Shown in pieces: positions 1-7,600 of a DNA stretch of 64,000 nt (its first letter is position 1; the number at the start of each line of letters is the position of its first letter). The DNA lies in NCBI GenBank assembly GCA_016716605.1, contig JADJWA010000001.1, forward strand, positions 2,959,001 through 3,023,000, read 5' to 3'. The notes below the pieces were generated by a model. It worked only from the letters and a program-made list of their open reading frames with translations, was not told where the DNA came from and made no database searches. Source of the stretch: Flavobacteriales bacterium (GTDB taxonomy: Bacteria > Bacteroidota > Bacteroidia > Flavobacteriales_F > PHOS-HE28). Position numbers and translations under genes: made by a program.

Positions 1-441
1 CTTCTCCCGTTGCTTCAGCGCGATCAAGGCGCCAAGGGAGATGAAGACCAGCACCAGGCCGGAGCCACTGAGCGATAGCACAAGAGCAGCGAGGGTAGGG
101 GAGTGGACCAGCAGAGGCAAGCCGAGACCAATGGCTTGGGCAAGCAGCAGCGCGACTGCCAATGCCAGGACCTGTCCGCCGAGGATGGCGCCGCGACGCA
201 TGGGCTGCACGGCCAGCAGTTGCGTGAATTCCTGGATGTCGTAGAAATAGACTACGGTGAATACCAATGCGATCAACGGTACCAGCGCCATGACCACTTG
301 CACCAGGCTGAGCAAGGCCTTCGTCGGGTCGCCTTCCAATGAGAATAGACCTTGTGCGACCAGCAGCATCAGCAACGCATATCCTAAGACGAAGCGGTTG
401 CGCGCCAGATCGATGAGCGTGTATTTGAAGACTTTCAGCAT
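1..441 (-). CDS. nosY: NosY-like ABC transporter permease, partial (cut by window edge)
   Basis: This is the membrane subunit of the NosFY(D) ABC transporter, which supports assembly of the copper centre of nitrous oxide reductase from the inner membrane. The frame opens with ATG at 441 and stays open to base 1, giving 147 residues with no stop, so the C-terminal half lies outside the window. It begins MLKVFKYTLIDLARNRFVLG. Three hydrophobic segments are visible, and a FYDIQEF stretch near residue 68 is typical of NosY-type permeases. It follows nosF by 75 bases on the same strand, completing the order nosD-nosF-nosY. Family assignment rests on this context plus the hydrophobic pattern. Confidence 0.88.
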   Translation of the reverse strand, partial: MLKVFKYTLIDLARNRFVLGYALLMLLVAQGLFSLEGDPTKALLSLVQVVMALVPLIALVFTVVYFYDIQEFTQLLAVQPMRRGAILGGQVLALAVALLLAQAIGLGLPLLVHSPTLAALVLSLSGSGLVLVFISLGALIALKQREK

Positions 442-516
442 TCGAAGTGCCCTCTGTTCGTTCAATATTGGCGGCTATCCACCTTGCGCGAATTCTCTAG
501 CAACTGCAAGACATCA

Positions 517-1251
517 TCAGGCATTGCATAGTGCTCTGGACTCCAACATCCTTGGCAAAGCCTCCGACAAGCGCTTCGTACCCGCGCGTTCCAGGATCTC
601 TTGAACCGGCAAAATGAACCTCAAGCTGCCCTCCTCCAAGTAGGCCACCCGATCGGCAAGTGCTTCCACTTCCTCCATCAGGTGCGAGGTGATAAGCACT
701 GTTCCTCCGGCATCACGAACGGCAGCAGCGCGTTCCAGTACCCGCTTGGACGATAGCGGATCGAGGCCCGCTGTCGGCTCGTCCATCACCAGGATGCTCG
801 GACGCGAGCGCAAGGCGAGAACGGCGCTCACCTTCTGCTTGGTCCCTCCGCTCAAGCTCGAAAGGCGCTTATTCAACTGAGCGGTCAATCCAAGTCCTTC
901 CACGAGTCTGTCGTCGGGTTCGTTGTTGCTCATCCCGCGGACGTCGGCTATCATCTCGAGCAATTGGCCGATGGTGAGCGTAGCTGGATACTGTGAGATC
1001 TGTGGCATGTAGCCGATGGACGTGCGGTAGGCCGGGTCGCTGCCGATGGCCTCACCGTTCACCGTGATGCGACCCTCAGTGGGCCTCACCAATCCCAGCA
1101 GGCACTTGATCAACGTGGACTTTCCGCTGGCATTGGGGCCGATGAGCATGACGACCTCTCCGGGATGGAATGCGCACTCTACGTTGCGCAAGGCCCAGAG
1201 CTTGCCGTAGCGCTTTCCGACTCCCTCGAAGGTGATTCGCGCGTCAGTCAT
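517..1251 (-). CDS. nosF: NosF, ABC transporter ATP-binding subunit
   Basis: This is the cytoplasmic ATPase that powers the NosDFY complex in maturation of the NosZ copper-sulfur centre. All ABC ATPase motifs are present in 244 residues: Walker A GPNASGKST at 38-46, signature LSGGTK at 133-138, Walker B ILVMDEP at 153-159 and the switch histidine in TSH at 190. Its ATG overlaps the last eight bases of nosD, which suggests coupled translation. The length is a little under that of typical NosF proteins (about 300 residues), and the C-terminal extension is short. Alone it could be any daunorubicin-type ABC ATPase. The nosD and nosY neighbours fix the role. Confidence 0.93.
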   Translation of the reverse strand: MTDARITFEGVGKRYGKLWALRNVECAFHPGEVVMLIGPNASGKSTLIKCLLGLVRPTEGRITVNGEAIGSDPAYRTSIGYMPQISQYPATLTIGQLLEMIADVRGMSNNEPDDRLVEGLGLTAQLNKRLSSLSGGTKQKVSAVLALRSRPSILVMDEPTAGLDPLSSKRVLERAAAVRDAGGTVLITSHLMEEVEALADRVAYLEEGSLRFILPVQEILERAGTKRLSEALPRMLESRALCNA

Positions 1252-2617
1252 GAGGCACGATTAGCCGCCTTGAAACGAGGACCGCCGCAATGGTGCAGAT
1301 CAACAGGACCGCTCCGGTTGCGCCTTCGGAAGCAGGGTCTGCTGCAGGCTCCGCAGCATGTTCTTCAACTCGATCATCGATGGTGCCCAACAGCACTGGC
1401 CAGCGCATCATCGGCTTATCGTCCTTCATGCTCTCAGGCGTCAGCGAAGGGATCAGGCGCTCGGCACGGTCGAGCAACGAGACAAAGAGGCTGCGCGAGA
1501 AGACCATGGCGTAGGGCTGTTTCTCGACCAGCAGGGTGAAGAAACCCAGCGGTCGGTGCGGCACATCGCCAAAGCCATCACGGTCCAGATCGTAGCCCGA
1601 GTAGCGATCCCAGAAATTCCCGTTCATGGTATTAGGGACCAGCGATCCGTTGGTGCTCACGTCGAAGGTATTGCCTGCGAACGTGTTTCCCTGGAAGTCG
1701 CAGTCGATGGCATTGGCGAAGAGCCGAAGCGCCCATCCGTTCAGCCGGAACTCATTGTCGCGCACGCTGATCCGATTGCAGCCATCGATCATGATCCCCG
1801 TGGTATTGTCCATGAACGCATTGCCGATGATATCGCCATCGTTGATCTCCTTCAGCAGTAAGCCATAAGCGCTCGCGCCCCGGTTGGCCAGGAAGCGGTT
1901 GCGGCGCATGGTGATCACCTTGCTGAACATCACCGCCACGCCGGCACCGTTATCCTCGAATCGGTTGTCCTCATAAGCGTCACGGTGACTGAACATGAAG
2001 TGCAGGCCGTAGCGCAGATTGTGCAAGGATGTGTTGCCGGTGATGCGCGAGTCAGTGACGAACTCGAAGTAGATGCCGTCCCGGTGGTATTCGATCCGAT
2101 TGTTGCGGATGGTGGCATTGCTGCATTTCCACAAGTGGATGCCATTGGCCATGAAGTCCTCCGCACCCCGCTCTCCCAGCACAGTATTGCCCTCGACCAA
2201 CGCATCCTTGACACCGCTGAGGTATATGGCGAAGAAGCACCTGTCCAGAAAATTGTCCGCGATCACCACGCCACGGCACTCGTTCACCTTGATGCCCGAC
2301 ATGTCGTCCAGATTGCTTCGTCGTGAGCCACGGATGGTGAAGCCACGGACAGTCACATGGTCGGCGGTGATCAGCAGTGCATCATCCTCACCACCACCAT
2401 CGATCAACGCATCAGTTCCGCCCAGCAGTACCAGCGAACGATCCACCCGGATGCTTCCTTCGCTCACAATGCCCTCCACCAGAACAGTATCGCCCACGGC
2501 CGCTCCGTTAATCACGATCTGCAGCGAAGCACCGGGTCTGCTGCGGTACCGCCATGTGCGGGCATCCACATGCGCCGCGTTCAGACAGGCCAGCAACAGG
2601 ATCAGCAGTTCCCTCAT
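1244..2617 (-). CDS. nosD: NosD, periplasmic beta-helix maturation protein
   Basis: NosD is the periplasmic partner of NosFY in building the CuZ site of nitrous oxide reductase. The 457-residue product starts with a Sec signal peptide (MRELLILLLACLNAAHVDA). A long series of parallel beta-helix rungs follows, with repeated xxNxIxxNxxG-type segments between about residues 90 and 330, as in the NosD/CASH family. A hydrophobic segment near residue 435-450 may anchor the C-terminus. It starts 10 bases after the nosL stop and overlaps nosF by eight bases, so nosL, nosD and nosF are probably on one transcript. Confidence 0.95.
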   Translation of the reverse strand: MRELLILLLACLNAAHVDARTWRYRSRPGASLQIVINGAAVGDTVLVEGIVSEGSIRVDRSLVLLGGTDALIDGGGEDDALLITADHVTVRGFTIRGSRRSNLDDMSGIKVNECRGVVIADNFLDRCFFAIYLSGVKDALVEGNTVLGERGAEDFMANGIHLWKCSNATIRNNRIEYHRDGIYFEFVTDSRITGNTSLHNLRYGLHFMFSHRDAYEDNRFEDNGAGVAVMFSKVITMRRNRFLANRGASAYGLLLKEINDGDIIGNAFMDNTTGIMIDGCNRISVRDNEFRLNGWALRLFANAIDCDFQGNTFAGNTFDVSTNGSLVPNTMNGNFWDRYSGYDLDRDGFGDVPHRPLGFFTLLVEKQPYAMVFSRSLFVSLLDRAERLIPSLTPESMKDDKPMMRWPVLLGTIDDRVEEHAAEPAADPASEGATGAVLLICTIAAVLVSRRLIVPHD

Positions 2618-2627
2618 CCTTTCGTTT

Positions 2628-3071
2628 TCACTCGGCTAGCTGTAGGCGCACTGAGGCCCAATCCATGGGCTCGACCTCTCCTCGTGCAGCGGCCTTTGCC
2701 CGCTCGGCAGCATTCGCAAAGGCCGCCACATCACCCCGCATCGGACTTCGGAACGCAGCGCCATGGAGATAGTGCGCAGTGGTGGCATCGATCAAGGTTC
2801 CGGGTTCTGCATGATCGCATACGAACCAGGCCTTTACCTGGTCCTCTGCAACGGAACCCTTCACCACGAAATGCACCATGCAGGAGACATCATCGAATAC
2901 ATACTGCCGGCCTTTCTCTGTCACCAATGCGGCACCGAATTGCCGGTCCACCACATTCATGCGGCAATGCGCGCATTCGGCCTTGCCGAAATCGATCGTG
3001 GGCGTCCGCTGGCCGCACGACCAGAGCGCGGGCATGAGCAGCAGGGCGAATAGGATGTTGCGGGCCTTCAT
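2628..3071 (-). CDS. nosL: NosL, copper-binding lipoprotein
   Basis: NosL is an outward-facing lipoprotein that binds Cu(I) and passes copper to apo-NosZ. The 147-residue product has a signal peptide ending in the lipobox LWSC (acylated Cys19). A Cys-x2-Cys-x-Met motif (ECAHCRM, 32-38) follows, matching the metal-binding region of the NosL family, and a second Cys-Met pair sits near residue 70. A longer open frame extends upstream to 3350, but the ATG at 3071 is the correct start because the signal peptide begins there. That ATG overlaps the stop of the preceding membrane-protein gene by one base (TGATG), a sign of translational coupling. Confidence 0.95.
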   Translation of the reverse strand: MKARNILFALLLMPALWSCGQRTPTIDFGKAECAHCRMNVVDRQFGAALVTEKGRQYVFDDVSCMVHFVVKGSVAEDQVKAWFVCDHAEPGTLIDATTAHYLHGAAFRSPMRGDVAAFANAAERAKAAARGEVEPMDWASVRLQLAE

Positions 3072-3640
3072 CACTTGTGAGGATTGAAACGGATCTCCAT
3101 GATATACACGCCGATCAGCAGCGCCATCACGCCGAAGAGCACCCAACCTCCGATATCGGGGGTGGACCAAGCATCGAAGTTCAGCAATTGCTTGTGGCCG
3201 ATGAGCGGCGGCTGGTAGGTCATGTCCTCCACCTTGATAGCGGCTCGCGGATCGAGGTTGTGACCGTACTCGTAGCCCCAGCGGTACATGTCCCAAAGCG
3301 CCCACAGGCCGAAGAGCGAAAGCGTGACCAGGCCCATGAATAGGGCCCACCGCTTGCCCCAGAGCGCGGCCAGCACGCCAAGAGCAGCCAGCGCCATCAG
3401 CAATTTGGGGAGCACCGCGAACTCAGGGAACATATCATCGTGGATATGCCCCATCCCGATGTAGTGGTTAAGGCCGTTGATCTTCTCCACATCGCCTGCG
3501 AAGCGATCAGCGAAGATCTGCAGGTAGAGCCCCTCGGGATATTGAGGTGCCTGCAGGTCAATCCGCCAGATGGGGACGAAGAGCAGTACCAACAGGGCCA
3601 AGGCGGCCAGGGCGATCATAACGCGGGAGATGGGCTTCAT
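3071..3640 (-). CDS. Conserved four-helix membrane protein of the nos cluster, function unknown
   Basis: This 189-residue inner-membrane protein lies between nosZ and nosL. Hydrophobic helices are visible at about 7-24, 78-93, 98-116 and 163-181. That leaves two polar loops which, by charge, probably face the periplasm. The first loop carries APQYPEGL (31-38) and a His/Met/Asp-rich run NHYIGMGHIHDDM (58-70); the second has further His and Met residues. The pattern resembles a protein I recall next to nosL in other Bacteroidota nos clusters, but no characterised function is known to me. Copper delivery or electron transfer to NosZ is inference. The ATG at 3640 is preferred over an upstream TTG at 3646. 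Confidence 0.85.
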   Translation of the reverse strand: MKPISRVMIALAALALLVLLFVPIWRIDLQAPQYPEGLYLQIFADRFAGDVEKINGLNHYIGMGHIHDDMFPEFAVLPKLLMALAALGVLAALWGKRWALFMGLVTLSLFGLWALWDMYRWGYEYGHNLDPRAAIKVEDMTYQPPLIGHKQLLNFDAWSTPDIGGWVLFGVMALLIGVYIMEIRFNPHK

Positions 3641-3674
3641 GGTCAAAGGGTCAGTGAGATAGGGCCTTTCAGGG

Positions 3675-3704
3675 CCACGGCCCCGGCATTCACCGGGGCC
3701 GTGG
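3675..3704 (-). terminator. Perfect GC-rich hairpin after nosZ
   Basis: A perfect 12-bp inverted repeat (CCACGGCCCCGG with its complement, six-base loop) begins 26 bases after the nosZ stop and ends 35 bases before the next operon gene. No T-run follows in the minus direction. It is therefore better read as a 3' stabiliser, attenuator or partial terminator than as a full intrinsic terminator. Confidence 0.7.
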
Positions 3705-3729
3705 TCACTGTCAGGCGATGTGAACCGGT

Positions 3730-5727
3730 CTACATTTCTGCGTCCACGGAAACCGTGAGAGCGGTCAAGGGCACATTGCTATTGGCAGGTGAAACGCGCA
3801 CGTAGCCCTGCATCTCTTGATGCAGCGCGGAGCAGAAGTCCGTGCAGTACATCGGTGTCACTCCAACTCGTGTGGGCACCCATTTCAGGGTCTGTGTCTC
3901 GCCGGGCATCAAAAGGAGCTCAGCGTTGGCAGCCCCCTTTATGGCGAAGCCGTGCGGTACGTCCCAGTCCTGCTCGAGGTTGGTGATGTGGAAATACACT
4001 TCATCCCCAAGCTTTACACCCTCGATGTTGTCCGGTGCGAAGTGCGAGCGGATGGTGGTCATCCACACATGCACCTCCTTGCCACGACGCTCGATCTTGG
4101 TCTCCTTCTCGCCCTTGGCCGCGAAGGGGTGCTCGTTCTCCTCGATCTTGAAGAACTTCACTTCGCGCGGTTTCACCAATTCGGCAGGGATGGCTTGGGC
4201 ATAGTGCGGCTCACCGGTGGTTGGGAAATCGAGAAGCAGCTCCATTTTATCCCCATCGATGCTGTAGAGCTGCGCGCTTTGCGTGAGCTCAGGGCCGGTG
4301 GGCAGGTAGCGGTCCTTGGTGATCTTGTTGTAGGCGATCACGTACTTGCCCCAAGGCTTCTTGCTGTCGCCTCCAGGCACGCACAGATGGCCGATGCTGT
4401 AATAAGTAGGCACGCGGTCCACCACCTCCAGCTTCTCCACGTTCCACTTCACGATCTCGCTGCTCACGAAGAAACTGGTGTAGGCGTTGCCGTTGGCATC
4501 GAACTCGGTATGCAAGGGCCCGAGACCGGGCTTCTTCACCTCGCCGTGGAGCACGCTCTCATACTTCAGCACAGGGATACCGGCGAAGTCGCCTTCTACG
4601 TCATTGGCCGCAATGGCCTTCTGCATCTTCTCGAAGCTGAACACCGGGATCAAAGCGGCCAACTTGCCGCTACCCACGATGTATTTTCCCGTGGGGTCCA
4701 CATCACAGCCGTGCGGGCTCTTGGGACAGGGCATGAAATACAACAGGCCAGGGTGGTCCTTGGGATCAAGTTGCAGCACGTCCTCATACACGGTCGTTTC
4801 CGAACTATGGGTCCTCTCGTTCCACCAGTTGCTGTGGTGCTTGCCGGGCACGCGCTTGCCCTTGCCGTCCTTGGCGAGTTGTTCGGCCAGCTTCCAATTC
4901 ACGGCCATGATGAAGTCCTTGTCTCGCTGGCTCGCGTTCACCTCCAACAGGCTGTACGCCTGCTCCGTGTTGTAGCAGCTGAAGAAGAACCAGCCCTCGC
5001 TGGGCCCCTTGCCGGCGTGGCTCAGGTCGAAGTTCACGCCGGGGGTCACGATCTGGAAGGCGATGCTCATCTTGCCCGTCTCCGGTTCCGGATGGATGAA
5101 GCTCACGTTGCCCTTGAAGTTCTCCTTGTAGGTCTTGATGGGCACATCGCGCGACGCATCATCGCCCATGGGCACGCTGAATCGGGTGCCGGCCACCACG
5201 TACTCGCTGTTGCCCGTAGTGAAGGGGGAGCTATGATTACCCGCACTGTTCGGGATTTCGATGATGCTCCCCGTGCGGAAGGTACCGAGATCGACCAAAG
5301 CGATTCTGGGCGTGTTGTTGCCGTTGATGAAGCACCACTTGCCATCGGGGATGCCATCGGTCTGCGACAACTCCGGGTGGTGACTGTCGTCCCACGGAAT
5401 GAAGCCGTGGCTGGTGGTGAGCATGCCTTTGCTCTCCTCGCTATAGCCATAGCCGCTCTCGGGATCCACGCTGAACACAGGGACTTCGCGCAAGAGGCGC
5501 CCGCTGGGCAGCCCATAGACCGCGAGTTGGCCGCTGAATCCACCGCTCACGAGGTTGTAGAACTCATCGTGCGTTCCGGGCTTCACATAGACTTTCGAAG
5601 CGGCATCGCCGGTCACCACGCTCTTGGTGGTGCCCGATGGGCGGCAGCCGGGCAGGCTGTTCAACAGCACGAAGGCGCAGGCGATGACGCCTGATGCGGT
5701 GCCGGTTAGAAGAAGCGGTCGTTTCAT
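3730..5727 (-). CDS. nosZ: Nitrous oxide reductase NosZ, clade II (Sec-exported)
   Basis: NosZ reduces N2O to N2 at a tetranuclear copper-sulfur centre (CuZ) using electrons that arrive through CuA. The 665-residue protein has both parts. The beta-propeller carries the CuZ motif DDSHHP (113-118, ligand pair His116/His117) and a PLHTEFDANGNAYT-type segment. The C-terminal cupredoxin domain has the CuA motif CTDFCSALHQEM (Cys628, Cys632, His636, Met639). The N-terminus lacks a twin-arginine motif and is Sec-like, the hallmark of clade II enzymes. It ends LPGC at Cys28, so the enzyme may be a lipoprotein. All visible metal-ligand motifs are intact, so activity is expected. Confidence 0.98.
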   Translation of the reverse strand: MKRPLLLTGTASGVIACAFVLLNSLPGCRPSGTTKSVVTGDAASKVYVKPGTHDEFYNLVSGGFSGQLAVYGLPSGRLLREVPVFSVDPESGYGYSEESKGMLTTSHGFIPWDDSHHPELSQTDGIPDGKWCFINGNNTPRIALVDLGTFRTGSIIEIPNSAGNHSSPFTTGNSEYVVAGTRFSVPMGDDASRDVPIKTYKENFKGNVSFIHPEPETGKMSIAFQIVTPGVNFDLSHAGKGPSEGWFFFSCYNTEQAYSLLEVNASQRDKDFIMAVNWKLAEQLAKDGKGKRVPGKHHSNWWNERTHSSETTVYEDVLQLDPKDHPGLLYFMPCPKSPHGCDVDPTGKYIVGSGKLAALIPVFSFEKMQKAIAANDVEGDFAGIPVLKYESVLHGEVKKPGLGPLHTEFDANGNAYTSFFVSSEIVKWNVEKLEVVDRVPTYYSIGHLCVPGGDSKKPWGKYVIAYNKITKDRYLPTGPELTQSAQLYSIDGDKMELLLDFPTTGEPHYAQAIPAELVKPREVKFFKIEENEHPFAAKGEKETKIERRGKEVHVWMTTIRSHFAPDNIEGVKLGDEVYFHITNLEQDWDVPHGFAIKGAANAELLLMPGETQTLKWVPTRVGVTPMYCTDFCSALHQEMQGYVRVSPANSNVPLTALTVSVDAEM

Positions 5728-5768
5728 GATTGATTGGTTGTGGTTTGTTGGTGGGCGGGTAGGAGGCT

Positions 5769-6236
5769 TCAGAGTGTCCGCATGAATTCAAGCACCTCGC
5801 GGCCCTGGTCCTTGCTCAGGCCTTGGTTGGGCATGCGTACGAGGCACTCTTCAAGTCCCTTTTGGGCTTCGGGATCGGTCTCGAGCATCACATCGATGTT
5901 GAGCATCATGTTCATGATCCATTCCGGCTTACGGCGCTCGGTCACGCCTTTCCAGCCGGGCCCCACCACACGATTCGGGCCAGTGCTGTGGCAGGCTTGG
6001 CACTTCACATCGTAGGTGGCTTTTCCTTTTTCCACCATGGCTTGGTCAATCTCGCCTAGGGTGATCTCGGCTGCGGTGATCAATCCGGCTGGGGCAGCTT
6101 CCTCAGAAGCAGCTGCAGCACCTGGAGGTCCGCTCGCGCCAGGAGGTGTCGATGCGGTGCCGTCACCGCAAGCAGTTATTGCAGCAAAGCCGGCAACAAG
6201 GGTCACTTTCGCGAGGGAGGTCTTCAGCAGTCTCAT
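5769..6236 (-). CDS. Monoheme c-type cytochrome lipoprotein, probable NosZ electron donor
   Basis: This 155-residue cytochrome c has a signal peptide with lipobox ITAC (Cys23), then an Ala/Pro/Gly-rich linker to about residue 55, then one heme domain. The heme site is CQACH (Cys79, Cys82, His83), and Met135 in RMPNQG is the likely sixth ligand. It is the first gene of the nos operon, 41 bases before nosZ. A small cytochrome at this position is common in clade II clusters that lack nosR, so it probably brings electrons to CuA. The ATG at 6236 is chosen because the signal peptide starts there; an upstream TTG frame adds only non-conserved sequence. Confidence 0.93.
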   Translation of the reverse strand: MRLLKTSLAKVTLVAGFAAITACGDGTASTPPGASGPPGAAAASEEAAPAGLITAAEITLGEIDQAMVEKGKATYDVKCQACHSTGPNRVVGPGWKGVTERRKPEWIMNMMLNIDVMLETDPEAQKGLEECLVRMPNQGLSKDQGREVLEFMRTL

Positions 6237-6261
6237 GGGTAGGCGCTCTTGTCTGTTGCGC

Positions 6262-6275
6262 GTGACAAAAATCAT
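6262..6275. promoter_or_regulatory. -7 box of the nos operon overlapping a degenerate Crp/Fnr-type site
   Basis: GTGAC-N4-ATCAT is an imperfect Crp/Fnr-type dyad. The same bases, read on the minus strand, give GATTTTTG (6266-6273), a good match to the Bacteroidota -7 box TAnnTTTG. The expected transcription start is near 6259, about 23 bases before the cytochrome ATG. The segment may act only as the -7 box. Confidence 0.5.
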
Positions 6276-6295
6276 CGGACCAGCCAATCCGATAT

Positions 6296-6309
6296 ATGAC
6301 GTTTGTCAT
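6296..6309. promoter_or_regulatory. Crp/Fnr-type operator between nos and the divergent unit
   Basis: ATGAC-GTTT-GTCAT is a perfect 5-4-5 palindrome, the geometry of Fnr/Dnr-family sites (TTGAT-N4-ATCAA). Its centre is 36.5 bases upstream of the G that ends the nos -7 box, which puts it near -42 from the predicted start: the class II activator position. It also lies 41 bases upstream of the divergent ATG at 6351, so it could serve both directions. A Crp/Fnr gene lies 1.7 kb away. Confidence 0.7.
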
Positions 6310-6350
6310 CCGAACGGTTGATTCATTCCGTTCGCTGCGATTCCTGCCAC

Positions 6351-7571
6351 ATGCGCCACTGGTTCCGTATCGCCTTGATCAACCTGCTCCTTGCAGCCAC
6401 GATCGGAGCATTGCTCCGGGCGATGTACATCTGGGAGATCCCGTTCGTTCGATTCCGCCCATTCCTGCACGCTCATTCGCACGTGGCCCTGCTCGGCTGG
6501 CTATTCATCGGCGTGGCGCTCTGCCTGCTGCACGATGGCGGTACCGGGGCACTGAATAAGCGCTTGCGTTGGCTGCTGATCGGGCTCCAAGTCACGGTCA
6601 TCGTCATGCTTGTCTCCTTTCCCATACAGGGATACGGCGCGGTCTCCATAGCGGCCTCATCAGCGCATTTGCTCCTGGCCTACCCGTTGCTCTACATGCT
6701 CTGGCGCGTTTCGCGCAACTGGCCGGCGGAAGGCAGCGGGCGTTTGACGCGCTGGTCCCTGGCCTTCTTTGTAATAAGCACTTTGGGCACATGGGCCTTG
6801 CCGGTGATCATCGCCACCGGCAATCAGGGTAAGGAGATCTATTACTGGGCCGTGCAGTTCTTCCTGCATTTCCAGTTCAATGGCTGGTTCTGGTTCGCAG
6901 CCATGGCCATTGGAGCTCGGTGGGCTGAGCGCAATGGATTCCAACTTAGGATCGATCGCTTCACGTTCACGCTTTGGGTGCTCTCCGCTTTCCTGACCTA
7001 CGCGCTGGCCATCGCTTGGAGCGAACCGCATCCCGTCGTGTTCGCCACGGTATCCGTTGCAGTGGCCATGCAAGCGTGGGCGGCCATCCGCACGCTACGC
7101 CTTCTCCAGCGCTTTCGGGACCAAGCCTATGCGCGCTTCACGCCATGGGCGCGCGTGCTTATCGGCATCGCACTGGTGAGCATGGCATTGAAGGTGCTGG
7201 TGCAGGCCACCGTAGCTGTTCCCGCCGTTGCCGTCATGTCGCTCACCGTGCGCCACTTGGTCATGGGTTTCGTCCACATGAACACATTAGGCACCATGAC
7301 CACCTTGCTGCTCGCCTATGCCGTCACCTATGGATGGTGCGCACCATCGAATCGGGCAGCTCGCACGGGCATGGGCTTGCTCATGGCTGGGATCATCACC
7401 ACAGAACTGTTGCTCTTTAGCCAGGGCACTTTCTTCTGGGCAAGTTGGGGCATGATTCCTGGCCATTATTGGCACCTCTTCATCGCCTCGGCCATGATGC
7501 CAACCGGCGTGGCCTTGCTGCTTCTGCAAAGGCGAGCGCTTAACATGACGAAGCACACTGAGTCTGATTGA
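6351..7571 (+). CDS. Polytopic membrane protein resembling heme-copper oxidase subunit I, uncharacterised
   Basis: The 406-residue product has about ten to twelve hydrophobic helices with histidines placed as in heme-copper proteins. His40/42/44 lie in LHAHSHVALLGW at the start of the second helix. His173 is in FLHFQFNGW, His301 and His308 in RHLVMGFVHMN, and His371/374 in GHYWHL. It lacks the full length and the paired CuB histidines of classic CcoN or NorB, so it is probably a distant or reduced relative. It is transcribed divergently from the nos operon and shares its operator region, which suggests a role in anaerobic or NO/N2O respiration. The ATG at 6351 is chosen; an upstream TTG frame would run through the operator. 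NnrS is an alternative comparison. Confidence 0.8.
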   Translation: MRHWFRIALINLLLAATIGALLRAMYIWEIPFVRFRPFLHAHSHVALLGWLFIGVALCLLHDGGTGALNKRLRWLLIGLQVTVIVMLVSFPIQGYGAVSIAASSAHLLLAYPLLYMLWRVSRNWPAEGSGRLTRWSLAFFVISTLGTWALPVIIATGNQGKEIYYWAVQFFLHFQFNGWFWFAAMAIGARWAERNGFQLRIDRFTFTLWVLSAFLTYALAIAWSEPHPVVFATVSVAVAMQAWAAIRTLRLLQRFRDQAYARFTPWARVLIGIALVSMALKVLVQATVAVPAVAVMSLTVRHLVMGFVHMNTLGTMTTLLLAYAVTYGWCAPSNRAARTGMGLLMAGIITTELLLFSQGTFFWASWGMIPGHYWHLFIASAMMPTGVALLLLQRRALNMTKHTESD

Positions 7572-7600
7572 TCGCACCGATACATTCGCGCACCTCGATC

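Noticed and set aside
3817..5694. 625-codon open frame on the plus strand
   Set aside because: It is the antisense of nosZ, which carries intact copper-site motifs. The frame shows low-complexity His/Leu/Val/Gly composition typical of shadow frames in GC-rich DNA.
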